This document shows, one piece after another, positions 1 through 10,984 of a stretch of DNA of 64,000 bases. The notes beneath the pieces were generated by a model. It made no database searches. It worked only from the letters and a program-made list of their open reading frames with translations, and was not told the origin of the DNA. Origin of the DNA: Aegilops tauschii subsp. strangulata (taxonomy: Eukaryota; Streptophyta; Magnoliopsida; Poales; Poaceae); the NCBI RefSeq assembly GCF_002575655.3, contig NC_053040.3, positions 154,071,148-154,135,147 of the forward strand, written 5' to 3'. The stretch's first letter is position 1, and every line of letters begins with the position of its first letter. The translations under genes were made by a program, and so were the position numbers.

Positions 1-295
1 AAACTTGGATCGTAGTCCGACGGATGCCCTCGCCCCACGATCACGGGGTGGAAACCGCCATTCCACTCGCTCCTTGCTTCGTGTGCACCCGCCACATGTA
101 CTCCATGCATTAGGGGGGGTAGGTGGCGTACGCGGAGAGCGCGGGGACGGGCGCCATGGTAGGAAATGGCGTCACTGGTTGGAGCGGAGGGTCGGCTCTG
201 ACTCCCTGATCCACTGGGAGAAGCAGGGAGGCCGCATTGGAGGAGCGGGGCGGCCGCTTTCAGTACAAGAAGCTGCCCCCCTGCCTCATTCTTCC

Positions 296-301
296 TATAA
301 G
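296..301 (+). promoter_or_regulatory. Candidate TATA box of the B3 gene
   Basis: A TATAAG motif lies 73 bases before the ATG at 374, followed by a CT-rich leader, as expected for a plant RNA polymerase II promoter. The assignment rests on position and motif only. Confidence 0.4.
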
Positions 302-373
302 AAGGGGCAGGGGTGGTGCATTTTCATACACCCGCACTCCTTCTTCTTCCTCCGCAACCTTTCTTCATCTGCC

Positions 374-581
374 ATGGTGAGAGGACGAGGGCGTGGTGGT
401 ATTCCAGCGGCAGCGATGAGGCTTCTTCTCGACAGCGCATCCCCCCTCCTCCGGATCCTGCGGTAGCGGAGCACGCCGCGAGAGGAGGAGGGAGGGGCAA
501 GGCCGAGGTTGCCGTTGCACCCGAGGAAGAGGAGGACGAGGTGGCGCCTTGGCCGCACCTCCACTGGCGGTTCCTCCTCCA
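374..581 (+). pseudogene. Frame-broken N-terminal part of the B3 gene
   Basis: The ATG at 374 has a good context (GCCATGG) and opens a short Arg/Gly-rich stretch, but that frame stops at 466. A different frame from about 400 to 578 reads a Ser/Pro-rich then Glu/Asp-rich stretch ending in a WRFLL-like run, which looks like the natural lead-in to the B3 frame that follows. Joining the parts needs two frame changes, near 400 and near 578. These could be real mutations, sequencing errors or, less likely, an intron. Family resemblance of the N-terminus is from memory, so the model is tentative. Confidence 0.45.
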
Positions 582-1031
582 ATGGAAGGCCATGTCGGGG
601 ATCAACCTCGAGAGTTCATCATCAGGCTGTACAAACCTCTGTGCGGTCATCTTCGTCTTCCAACTCCATTCGCACGGGAGATGGAGCTTGAACGGCCACG
701 CGCTCTGAGGTTGCATATGAGGGGATGTGGGAATGGTGGCATGTGGGTGGACGTTGACTTCCGAGCCCCTCATATTGTGTACCTCCGCCGTGGTTGGAAG
801 ACCTTTGCTCGTGCCCACGGCTTCTCGGAGGGGCATGTTCTCCAGTTCAAATTAATGGAGAGCGGCCTGCTCTCCGTCAAGATCTTCGGGCGCTCAGGAT
901 CTCGCTTAAGGTGCTGCGCGGAGAGCTTGACCAACGACGAAAGCTCCTCCTCGAGAGAAAGCGACGAGGAGGACAGTGACGACGATGACGACGGCATCGA
1001 CCGGGAGGTTGACGACTCTGACTCCGGCTGA
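582..1031 (+). CDS. B3 DNA-binding domain protein (149 aa from the first in-frame ATG)
   Basis: The frame from ATG 582 to TGA 1029-1031 holds one plant B3 domain at residues about 10-103. Visible hallmarks are the FIIRL start, the LRLPTPF strand, an LxxRGW motif near residues 67-72, FARAHGFSEGHVLQFKL at 75-91 and a closing VKIFG. After it comes CC and a Ser/Glu/Asp-rich acidic tail (119-149). B3 domains bind DNA in plant nuclear transcription factors (ARF, ABI3/VP1, RAV and REM families); this looks like a short REM-type grass protein with no ARF or AP2 domain. The frame is open upstream to 420 but has no earlier ATG. An intact domain next to frame breaks suggests a recent pseudogene or a start at 582. 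No intron is needed. Confidence 0.65.
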   Translation: MEGHVGDQPREFIIRLYKPLCGHLRLPTPFAREMELERPRALRLHMRGCGNGGMWVDVDFRAPHIVYLRRGWKTFARAHGFSEGHVLQFKLMESGLLSVKIFGRSGSRLRCCAESLTNDESSSSRESDEEDSDDDDDGIDREVDDSDSG

Positions 1032-1570
1032 GCGTCGCCCACACCATCTTCATCAGGTGGCAGCACCAGCATCTGCACCTGCATCTCCTTCCCGGCAGCG
1101 TGGTTTGCCAGGGAGTTGGATGCAGAGGTGGGGATGGTGCTTCCTGGCTTCCTCCAGCAGCCTTCCAGCTGGACCCCGACAGGCTTCCTCTCGGGCTGCA
1201 GCTCCACTAGCCCTACCGCATCCTGCTGGCCCTGGTGACGGTGGTTGACGGGTCGCCTCTGCCATGCTCTCCATCAATGCATTCCCCGTCGTCCTCCTGC
1301 CCCTCCCAGGCTAGCTCTCCTGGAGCCCGATGGGGGCAGACTGGGCCCCTGCCCAGGCGCTCCTTTTGCCTTCTTTGCCTTCTACTTTCGTGCCTAGGAG
1401 GAGAGGGACAAGAAAGGGCATCACGGGGCACTTATCTTTTTTTCAATCTTAAACTTGTCGGCACTTGCCAAATTTTAGTTCAAATAGTGTAATCTCTCGA
1501 GTCCATGTTTGTGTCCTGTAAGGCTTGTACTTGCATTATCAGCATATTAATGAAAAGGATGAACTTTGTC
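1032..1570 (+). other. 3' flank of the B3 gene, possible 3' UTR
   Basis: After the stop the sequence is GC-rich to about 1420, then turns T-rich and AT-rich with a TTAATGAAAAG word near 1547 that could serve as a polyadenylation signal. Overlapping short frames show no domain. A transcript end near 1570 is plausible but not provable here. Confidence 0.3.
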
Positions 1571-2208
1571 GGGAACTCGTGCATGTATATGTCCATGCAG
1601 AGGTGGGATGCCTCCTTAATTTTAAATAAATGAGTCTTCCCCGGCAGGCTATCCTACCGGTACCCTTTTATTTGTTTGACGGAGAACCGAGCCTAGCGGG
1701 CAAAAAATACAGGGACCAGCCCCCCGCCAACCTCTTTTCGACAAAGGCCACTGCGACCACCCTGACTGAAGCAATGTTCGAGTCAAGGATAGGAGCACCT
1801 AAGTTTCGAAGGGGCGATGAGGTTTTCTCATGCACAAGTTTCAGCTTACAGAACACTTTATGGATAGGAGGTAGAACTTATCTGTTTGGCTTGCCAGGGA
1901 TCGCAGGGCTGGTCCATCTTCCCAACTCCTTGGAGAGGCCAAGTTCACGGCAGGAACCTGCAGCTTCATGCAAATGGGAACGATGCAAGATGTGATCCTA
2001 TCTATATGCATATGCAAATGCTTATGAAATTCTTATGCAATGCTCCTGGAATGCTCATGCATGCATGCAACTTGGTTGGGGACCCCAATGCTTCGTTTAT
2101 TTCTCTGGTACTCAGGGTCATCACTTGGCTTTGTACAAGGGGTAACATGCAACTGAGGCAAGGCCTGTACAAAAGGGTGGCTGCCGGGCAGGGCCTGACA
2201 GCCGCGCC
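1571..2208. other. Unassigned stretch, possibly LTR or 3' UTR of the gypsy fragment to the right
   Basis: No domain is visible on either strand. It directly follows, in the - direction, the C-terminal end of a gypsy polyprotein at 2209, so it may be that element's 3' untranslated region and LTR. Several ATGCA-type words recur at 2005-2075. No terminal repeat partner is present in the window to confirm this. Confidence 0.25.
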
Positions 2209-3454
2209 TTACGGGTAGAACTTGCAGAGATGCTCAATATTCCATGAGTTTTGCAATTTAATGCCATCTCCGGTCTCTAGATGGGCTGCGCCAGGTCTGG
2301 TGACTTGTACTACCCAGTAAGGGCCTTCCCACTTCGGTGTCAACTTGTTTGTACCCTTGGCGGACTGAACGTGCCTAAGGACCAGGTCGCCTTCCTCAAA
2401 ACACCGGGCATGAACCCTGCGGCTATGATAGCGACGCAGGGCTTGCTGATAGTGTGCAACACGTGTAGCAGCCCGGAGACGGTTCTCCTCGAGTAGCACA
2501 GCGTCGTCACGCCGGTGCTGATCTTGCGCTACTTCAACGTAGGCAAGCACTAGAGGCGACTCATAAATGAGTTCCATGGGGATAACTACTTATGCCCCAT
2601 AGAATAGGGAGAAGGGAGTCTGCCCGGTAGCTTGATTTGGTGTCGTTCTGAGGGACCAGAGAACTACCGGCAGCTCATCGATCCACCGCCTGCCGTGCTT
2701 CTGCAGCGTATCAAAGGTTCTTGTCTTGAGTCCCCGCAGCACTTCAGCGTTCGCCCTCTCAGCTTGCCCATTGCTCCTGGGATGTGCGACAAAGGCAAAT
2801 GAGATCTTGCTTCCGAGGGCATGAACATATTGCATGAAGGCGCGGCTCGTGAACTGGGTGCCGTTGTTGGTAATGATTCTTGCTGGGACTCCAAAACGAC
2901 ACACCAATTCTTTCAAGAACTTGATAGCTGACTAAGCAATCACCTTTCTCACAGCAGTCACTTCCGGTCACTTTGTAAACTTGTCAATAACAATGAACAA
3001 GAATTCAAAGCCCCCGATTGCTCAGGGGAAAGGGCCAAGGATATCGAGCCCCCAGACCGAAAATGGCCATGACAAAGGGATTGTCTGAAGAGCTTGGGCA
3101 GGCAGGTGGATGTTCTTGGAATGGAACTGGCAGGCTTCACATTTGGTGACTAGCTCAACCGCATCTTGGAGGGCTGTGCGCCAATAGAATCCTTGTCGGA
3201 ATGCTTTCCCAACCAATGCCCTTTATCCAATGTGGGAGCCGCACATGCCTTTGTGTATCTCAGCCAGCAGTTCCTTTCCTTCTTCCTGGCAGATGCACTT
3301 CAATTTCACACCGTTGGGCCTCCTTCTGTATAGAGTGTCATTGACAAACTGATACATACTGGCCCTCCGGGCTACTCTTTCAGCTTCATCTTGGTCATCG
3401 GGAAGCTCTCCGGTTTGGAGAAAGTGGACTATGTGCCTTGCCCAAGTTGGACCC
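2209..3454 (-). pseudogene. Ty3/gypsy pol fragment (integrase and C-terminal region), decayed
   Basis: Read on the - strand, this gives in order a post-RNase H linker, an integrase zinc-finger region (CEACQFHSKN near 3115), the first catalytic part (WGLDILGPFP near 3030), the integrase core (2916-2590) with the SNGQAERAN glutamate motif, and a C-terminal region (2577-2209) ending in NIEHLCKFYP. The order and the final motif fit the Tat/RIRE2-like gypsy lineage. The second catalytic aspartate reads Asn (ITNNGTQF), and several stops break the frame, so it cannot encode an active integrase. Protease and RT are missing because another element starts at 3455. Confidence 0.8.
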
Positions 3455-4512
3455 TGTGGCTGCTACCTCTTGAGCATGCGTTGGTTTTCCCTTGAAGAGG
3501 AAAGGGTGATGCAGCAAAGTAGCGTAAGTATTTCCCACAGTTTTTGAGAACCAAGGTATCAACCCAGTAGGAGACTACACACAAATCCCTAGTACCTGCA
3601 CAAACAATCAAGAACCTTGCAACCAACGCGATAAAGGGGTTGTTGGTATTTTTGTTGTATAGATTGAAAAGTAAAGATTGTAAAATAAACAGCGACAGAA
3701 ATAGCACGTTGGCAGGAGATTAATATGATGGAAAATAGACCCGGGGGCCATAGGTTTCACTAGTGGCTTCTCTCAAGGTAACAAATTCTACGGTGGGTGA
3801 ACAAATTACTGTCGAGCAATTGATAGAAAAGTGCATAGTTATGAGAATATCTAGGCATGATCATGAACATAGGCATCACGTCTGTGACAAGTAGACGAAA
3901 CGATTCTGCATCTACTACTATTACTCCACACATCGACCGCTATCCAGCATGCATCTAGAGTATTAAGTTCATAAGAACAGAGTAACGCATTAGGCAAGAT
4001 GACATGATGTAGAGGGATAAACTCAAGAAATATGATATAAACCCCATCTTTTTATCCTCAATGGCAACAATACAATACGTGCCTTGCTGCCCCTGCTGTC
4101 ACTGGGAAAGGACACCGCAAGATTGAACCCAAAGCTAAGCACTTCTCCCATTGCAAGAAAGATCAATCTAGTAGGCCAAACCAAACTGATAATTCGAAGA
4201 TACTTGCAAAGATATCAAATCATGCATATACGAATTCAGAGAAGAATCAAATATTATTCATAGATAATCTTGATCATAAACCCACAATTCATCGGATCTC
4301 GACAAACACACCGCAAAAAGTATTACATCAAATAGATCTCCAAGAAGGTCGAGGAGAACTTTGTATTGAGATCCAAAGAGAGAGAAGAAGCCATCTAGCT
4401 AATAACTATGGACCCGAAGGTCTGTGGCAAACTACTCACACATCATCGGAGAGGCTATGGTGTTGATGTAGAAGCCCTCCATGATCGATTCCCCCTCCGG
4501 CGGAGCGCCGGA
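3455..4512 (-). mobile_element. Truncated LTR of a Sabrina/WHAM-like gypsy element
   Basis: A TG-starting terminus at 3455 abruptly replaces gypsy coding sequence. What follows matches my memory of a very common Triticeae gypsy LTR (the GTGATGCAGCAAAGTAGCG word near 3508 and the ACCAAGGTATCAACCCAGTA word near 3551). It breaks off near 4512 inside the usual CCCCCTCCGGCGGAGC segment and joins internal sequence. The orientation is inferred from the - strand coding remnant at 7317-8146. The family name is uncertain. Confidence 0.5.
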
Positions 4513-4569
4513 AAATTACATTGAAAATTATGTTCACGGAGGGCTTCGTCTATTTTCAATGTAATTTTC
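4511..4569. repeat. Perfect 18-bp inverted repeat at an LTR/internal deletion scar
   Basis: The arm at 4511-4528 (GAAAATTACATTGAAAAT) is exactly the reverse complement of 4552-4569, with a 23-base spacer. It sits where the truncated LTR meets internal element sequence. Confidence 0.9.
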
Positions 4570-5292
4570 TTTATTATGGCATGAATGTTCAGATCCGAAA
4601 GATTCAAGATAAAAGTTTAATATTGACATAAAAATAATAATACTTCAAGCATACTCTCTAAGCAATTATGTCTTCTCAAAATAACATAGCCAAAGAAAGC
4701 TTATCCCTACAAAATCATATAGTTTGGCCATGCTTCATTTTCATCACACAAAATGCTCTCATCATGCACAACCCCGATGACAAGCCAAGCAATTGTTTCA
4801 TACTTTAGTATTGTCAAACTTTTTACAACTTTCACGCAATACATGAGTGTGAGCCATGGACATAGCACTATGGGTGGAATAGAATATAATGATGGGGGTT
4901 GTGTGGAGAAGACAAAAAAAGAGAAAGTCTCACATTGACGCGGCTAACCAACAGGCTAGGGAGATGCCCATCAATTGATGTCAATGCAAGGAGTAGGGAT
5001 TGCCATGCAACGGATGCACTAGAGCTATAAATGTATGAAAGCTCAACAAAAGAAACTAAGTGGGTGTGCATCCAACTTGCTTGCTCACAAAGACCTAGGG
5101 CATTTGAGGAAGCCCATTGTTGGAATATACAAGCCAAGTTCTATAATGAAAATTCCCACTAGTATATGAAAGTGACAAAATAAGAGACTCTATATCATAA
5201 AGAGCATGGTGCTACTTTGAAGCACAAGTGTGGAAAAATGATAGTAGCATTGTCCCTTCTTTTCTTTTATTTCGGGCCTTCCCTTTTTCTAT

Positions 5293-5640
5293 TTGGCCTT
5301 TACTTTTTTATTTGGCCTTTCCTTTATTTTTATTTTTTCCATGGGACAATGCTCTATTAATGATGATCATCACACTTCTATTTATTTACAACTCAATGAT
5401 TACAACTCGATACTAGAACAAAATATGACTCTATATGAGTGCCTCCGGCGGTGTACTGGGATGGGCAATGAAACAAGAGTGACATGTATGAAAAATTATG
5501 CATGGTGGCCTTGCCACATATACGATGTCAACTACATGATTATGCAAGGCAATATGACAATGATGAAGCGTGCCATAATAAATGAAACGGTGGAAAGTTG
5601 CATGGCAATATATCTCGAAATGGCTATGGAAATGCCATAA
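5293..5640 (+). other. Small Cys-containing ORF (115 aa) inside the gypsy internal region
   Basis: The frame starts with a hydrophobic, signal-peptide-like segment (residues about 1-22, ending SMGQCS) and holds several Cys (YECLRRC, VTCMK, WPCH) and Asn-X-Ser/Thr sites. It is antisense to the element's presumed coding strand. The surrounding sequence is a high-copy repeat and I recognise no family, so this may be a fossil or chance frame. No function is claimed. Confidence 0.25.
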
Positions 5641-7316
5641 TAGGTAGGTATGGTGGCTTTTTTGAGGAAGATATAAGGAGGTTTATGTGTGATAGAGCGT
5701 ATCATATCACGGGGTTTGGATGCACCGGCGAAGTTTGCACCAACTCTCAAGGTGAGAAAGGGCAATGCACGGTACCGAAGAGGCTAGCAATGATGGAAAG
5801 GTGAGAGTGCGTATAATCCATGGGCTCAACTTTAGTCATAAAGAACTCACATACTTATTGCAAAAATCTACAAGTCATCAAAAACCAAGCATTACACGCA
5901 TGCTCCTAGGGGGATAGATTGGTAGGAAAAGACCATCGCTCGTCCCCGACCGCCACTCATAAGGATGACAATGAAAGAGCACCTCATGTTTCAAATTTGT
6001 CACACAACGGTTACCATACGTGCATGCTACGTGACTTGCAAACTTCAACACAAGTATTTCTCAAATTCACAATTACTCAACTAGCACAACTCTAATATCA
6101 CCATCTTCATATCTCAAAACAATTATCAAGTATCAAACTTCTCATAGTATTCAATGCGCTTTATATGAAAGTTTTTATTATACCCATCTTGGATGCCTAT
6201 CATATTAGGACTAATTTTATAGCCAAAGCAAATTACCATGCTGTTCTAAAGAACTCTCAAAATAATATAAGTGAAGCATGAGAGATCAATAATTTCTATA
6301 AAATAAAACCACCACCGTGCTCTAAAAGATATAAGCGAAGCTCTAGAGCAAAATTATCTAGCTCAAAAGATATAAGTGAAGCACGTAGAGTATTCTAATA
6401 AATTCCGATTCATGTGTGTCTCTCCAGAAGGTGTGTACAACAAGGATGATTGTGGTAAACTAAAAAGAAAAGACTCAAATCATACAAGACGCTCCAAGCA
6501 AAACACATATCATGTGGTGAATAAAAATATAGCCTCAAGTAAAGTTACCGATAGACGAAGACGAAAGAGGGGATGCCTTCCGGGGCATCCCCAAGCTTAG
6601 GCTTTTGGTTGTCCTAGAATTTTACCTTGGGGTGCCTTGGGCATCCCCAATCTTAGGCTCTTGCCACTCCTTATTCCATAATCCATCAAATCTTTACCCA
6701 AAACTTGAAAACTTCACAACACAAAACTCAACATAAAATCTCATGAGCTCCGTTAGTGTAAGAAAACAAACCACCACCTTAAGTTACTGTAATGAACTCA
6801 TTATTTATTTATATTAGTGTTAAACCTACTGTATTCCAACTTCTCTGTGGTTCATACCCCCTGATACTAGCCATAGATTCATCAAAATAAGCAAACAACA
6901 CACGAAAAACAGAATTTGTCAAAAACAGAATAGTCTATAGTAATCTGTATCAAACGCAAACTTCTGTAACTCAGAAAAATCTGCCAAAATAGGGCGACCT
7001 AGATAATTTGATTATTGATCTACTGCAATTGGAATCAATATTTTATCACTTTCTAGTGATTTTTAACAATTGTCTTCGTGAGAAGAACGTTTCTGTCTTT
7101 TTCAGCAAGATCAAATAATTATCATCCAAGAAGATCCTATAGGTCTTACTTGGCACAAACACTAATTAAAACATAAAACCAAATCTAACCAGAGGCTATA
7201 TGAATTATTTATTACTAAACAGGAACAAAAAGCAAGGAACAAAAGTAAAATTGGGTTGCCTCCCAACAAGCACTATCGTTTAACGCCCCTAGCTAGGCAC
7301 AAAAACAAGAATAGAT

Positions 7317-8146
7317 CTAGGTATTACCATAGTGATAAGGCAAATCATGAAAACTCATCTCATATTCCCTACGTTCAGCAGCAAGTTTTCTTTGAGGCAA
7401 GCAAAAGTAATCAAAAGGGCTAAATTTAATGGGACAAAAGTCCCCAAGATCAAGCTCGGGAGGTATGGGTTCCTCCTTTGGCCCCTTATATTGCACAACC
7501 AATTCATCATTATAAGCATTCTTTTGGCAAAAAGTCATGAGCCTTTGTTCAAGAGAAAAAACTAACCCATTGTTATGAATAGCAAAATCATCATTAAGTT
7601 CAGAGATTCTATCAACTAGAACATCGGTAGGAACCTTCTTTCTAAGGTTTTCATTGTAAGCAACATGATCTAAAGATCGTAAACGCATTATGTCTTCTTG
7701 ATTAAAAAGGATAGCTTCTATGGGAGGACGACTAGCGTCCACCCTATAATGCGCAAAAATTTCATTGGCCTCTTACATTATAAATCTAAACTCATGTGCC
7801 AAAAAGATAGTAGCTGCACGCTTAACAGAAGAATGCTCGATGTTGGAAAATTCTAGAAAATCCTTTGTATGCAAGGATGCATATGAATAAACTGTCTTTC
7901 AAGTTCAACTACGAGCAAAGATATAGCACCCGCAAGAGTACTAGTTCTATGAAGAATAGACCCACCCATAGTAAAGAAATATTGAATAAATCCTTTCCCA
8001 ATGATATTACGACTACCAATCCGATACTTTTTAGTGTGTAAAATAGTGGGTTCTTCACGAGGATCATCAAAAGCATCAAAGTTTTCCATGTTATTACTAT
8101 TATCCTTATCAATGATAACCTCCCCAGGTTCAGGCATGAAGGCAAC
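7317..8146 (-). pseudogene. Hypothetical element-encoded protein remnant
   Basis: Two - strand frames, from 8146 to about 7853 and from 7742 to 7317, seem to be one protein. A third frame between them reads through a FLAHEFRFIM-like bridge with a stop, so at least one frameshift and one nonsense codon are present. The 3' half is hydrophilic with Glu-rich and Pro-rich parts (EEPIPPELDLGDF). No CCHC knuckle, protease or RT motif is visible. It may be a gag-like or element-specific protein. The ORF would extend past 8146 only by chance, into a younger LTR. Confidence 0.4.
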
Positions 8147-8181
8147 TATAACATCCCAAATTTTCAATTTGGAATGTTATA
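8147..8181. repeat. 16-bp hairpin at the LTR edge
   Basis: Positions 8147-8162 pair with 8166-8181 across a 3-base loop with a single mismatch (TATAACATCCCAAATT against AATTTGGAATGTTATA). Confidence 0.85.
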
Positions 8182-8770
8182 CATAGGTCATCATATGCAT
8201 ATCATATTTTATTTGCATTTGGGTGTGATCCTAAAAATCCTAAGCAACTTAAGGACCCACGGAGAGAGTTGGGGATTTTATTATTTTCATATTTGAATTT
8301 TCTCAAATATTGAAAAGGGGATCATTTTGGTTTTAATTATTTTTCTCTCCAAAATTATTTCATAATAAAAATAAAAGAGAAGAGATAATATGACTTCTCC
8401 AAAAATAAATGAAATATTGGAGAAAAAAATGTTAAAATCAAATGAATAATTTTATTTGGATTTTATTGCTATTTTTATTTGAATTAGAAAAATATGCATT
8501 TTTTAAAAATTGCATTTTAGGCCAACAAAATGTTCACTTTGTTCTAAATATTCTATTTAGACGGTGAAAATTGTTTTTGGCATTTTTAGAATTTTTTATA
8601 TTTTATTAGGATTTTTCTCGGCCGAATCTTATTAAAAAAATGTTTCGGACCGAGTCGGGCCGAAGCCCAGCCGCGTGCCTCCCGCTTCGGCTCGGGAGAG
8701 GACTCCCGAGCGCCGCCGCCGCCATGGACGATCTGTCCGTCCCGGACACGCCGCCGTCGCGCCCTCCCCC

Positions 8771-8780
8771 TTTAAATACC
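8771..8780 (+). promoter_or_regulatory. Candidate LTR TATA box
   Basis: TTTAAATACC in an otherwise very GC-rich stretch of the LTR, on the element's coding strand. It is the best promoter candidate for this element. Confidence 0.35.
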
Positions 8781-10880
8781 CGCCGCCGCCACCCCTCACC
8801 ACCACCCCGCCCCGCCCCGCAAGCCGCCGCAGCAGCAAGCCACAGCAGCCGTCGCCTGCCGCCGCCCGCCGCAGCGCCGCACGCCGCCGCCGCAGCGCCT
8901 CGCCTCGCCCCGCCGCCTTCTCGAGCTCCGCCGCGCGCCGGAGAAGCCGCCGCCGCCGCCGGAATCCCGCCGTTGACCTCGCCGATTTTCGACCCGGTTT
9001 TTTTCGGTTTAGGTAAAACCGCCGTTTTTTTAAAAACCCTAGGTGCGTTTTTTCTAGATCGGTTCGGTTTTTATGCGGTTTAGTTATTTAGTAAATGTTC
9101 ACTCGTTCGTTCGTTTAAGCGAACGCGTTCGCCCGTTCGTCTCTATTAACGAACGTTCACGCCTTAGTCTTTTCTTTTTATTTTCTTTTTCGGCCAGGGA
9201 CCTATCCGCGATTATTTTTGTCACAGATTAGCCCTTGATCTTCAAACCCTCGCCGTTTCTTAACCATTTGCCCAAATCCAGTGAAACCAACGCCAAAATC
9301 TTCGCCTCGAGCCCCTCTTTCTGTTTAATCCACTTGAACATGATTTTGTCAATTTAAAATTTGGTTTCAAACAGATTTGAATTCGAAGTTCTTTTGACCG
9401 TAGTTTCAGTTCCGTAGCTCCGATTCGGTTGATTCTTTTTGCAGATCAAATTTGTTCAGTTGAACTTTCAGATTAGATCTTCTTGTTTGAGTTTTACCCG
9501 TGCATCTTTGCTTGATTGCTTATGTATGCTATTGTTTGTTTGCGATAGAATTCCCGGAGTGCGAAGCGTGCTACTACGAGTCTCTAGGGTTTGCGGATCG
9601 TCAGCAAGGCAAGTAACACATTGATCATACTCTTTTCATACCCAGTTTTTATGCATTAGTTACAATCCTCAAACACTGCATGATTAGGATGTGATTAACT
9701 TGTGGGTATTTGGGAAGTAGTTGATGAGGTAGAACCTATTACCTGTTTTACTATCAAACCCTTGGGAGTTACTTCTACGTTATGCTTATATTGCCATGCT
9801 ATGCTTGTAGACATGGATTGGGTTTGAGTGTATCCATGACAGATGTGAGATTATTAATTAATGGTTAACTTAAGGTGGCTACTTAAACACACATCTGGGT
9901 GGATTGGTTGCAGGCACCTGGGGATATACCAGTGTTGTCTTTCTGGTTCGTCACCCAGGTTCAAAGGGATCATAAGATTATTCATGCTAGAAACTTCCGT
10001 GTGCAGCCACAAGCTATTATGGGCTCTAGCATAGTCGAGTATGTTGCATGACCTCTTTCAGTGGTGGCCTAGCAGATGTAGGGGAAAGTAGGTGTAACTG
10101 TCCACCCAGAGTAAAGAGTTAATGTTTCTGAAAGACTGTGTCTCGGTCATCCATTTCTCAAACACCATGTAGTGCGAGAAATCCAACGGAGGAGATCGAG
10201 TCTTGTGGGGAAAACTGCCCAAACCTCTACAGAGTGTATAAACTAATCATGGTTAGCCGTGTCCCCGGTTATGGACATCTTGAGTATCTGGTACATGAAT
10301 TATTGATTTGATCTCATCACTCTAAATTAATTTGTTGGGTTGTTAATTACTTCTTAATTTGGGATTGAGATGGGGATTTACCTTCTCAATGTTTCAACCA
10401 CCATGATAGTTAAATAAAATATATTCCTTTGCAGTAGGGAAAAATTGGCTTTTCGCAAAACATTATAACCATAGAGCCTCCACCAGCCATATATGCATGT
10501 AGTGATAGTATTTTTCTGTTCCTTGCTCTACTGTGTTATATTGCCAGCATATTCCATGTGCTGACCCGTTTCGGGCTGCAACATATCATGTTGCAGACTT
10601 TTCAGACGAAGAGTAAGGTGCGCTAGGTCGTTGTCGTGCTCTCAGCTGTGCCGTTGGAGCTGATGGACTCACTTTATCTTCCAAGCCTTCCGCTATTATC
10701 TTTTAGATGGCCTTAAGCCATATTTATTGTAATAAGTTCTCTTTTGAGACATTCGATGTGATAAGTGTGTGATTGAACTCTGCTATAAATCCTTCAAGTA
10801 CTGTGTGTGTCAGCATTACCGATCTAGGGATGACACTTGAACATAGATGTTTGACCGTCTGAGGTCGGATCGCTACAAGA

Positions 10881-10892
10881 TGGTATCAGAGC
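10881..10892 (+). other. Primer-binding site (initiator tRNA-Met)
   Basis: TGGTATCAGAGC lies three bases after the LTR end. This is the standard 12-base complement of the 3' end of plant initiator tRNA-Met, used to prime reverse transcription. It fixes the LTR/internal border. Confidence 0.9.
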
Positions 10893-10984
10893 ACATGCTG
10901 ATTGTAGGATACGACCACTAAGATGAGCCATAGGTCACTCTTCTCTACACATTTCTGACCCCTCTCCATTTTCTACTCTTTAGG

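Larger units (their letters stand above)
4570..8146 (-). mobile_element. Internal region of the Sabrina/WHAM-like gypsy element, mostly non-coding
   Basis: About 3.6 kb of AT-rich sequence with Triticeae repeat hallmarks, including GGGATGCCTTCCGGGGCATC near 6571 and GGGTTGCCTCCCAACAAGC near 7253. It lacks recognisable RT, RNase H or integrase, so the copy is non-autonomous or deleted. Words such as AAAGATATAAG(T/C)GAAGC recur at 6327 and 6366. The element is cut at 8146 by the LTR of another element, and its other half is not seen in the window. Confidence 0.55.
8147..10877 (+). mobile_element. 5' LTR of a RIRE3-like chromovirus (about 2.73 kb)
   Basis: The left edge reads TATAACATCCC, probably a mutated form of the TGTAACATCCC start; the right edge ends CTACA and is followed after three bases by a primer-binding site. 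A GC-rich block (8640-8990) follows a TATA-like TTTAAATACC at 8771-8780, giving a promoter layout. The LTR belongs to the gag-pol remnant that follows. No 3' LTR partner is present because the element is truncated at 15792. Confidence 0.7.

Noticed and set aside
7332..7565. + strand frame 7332-7565
   Set aside because: Mirror of the better - strand protein remnant at 7317-7742.
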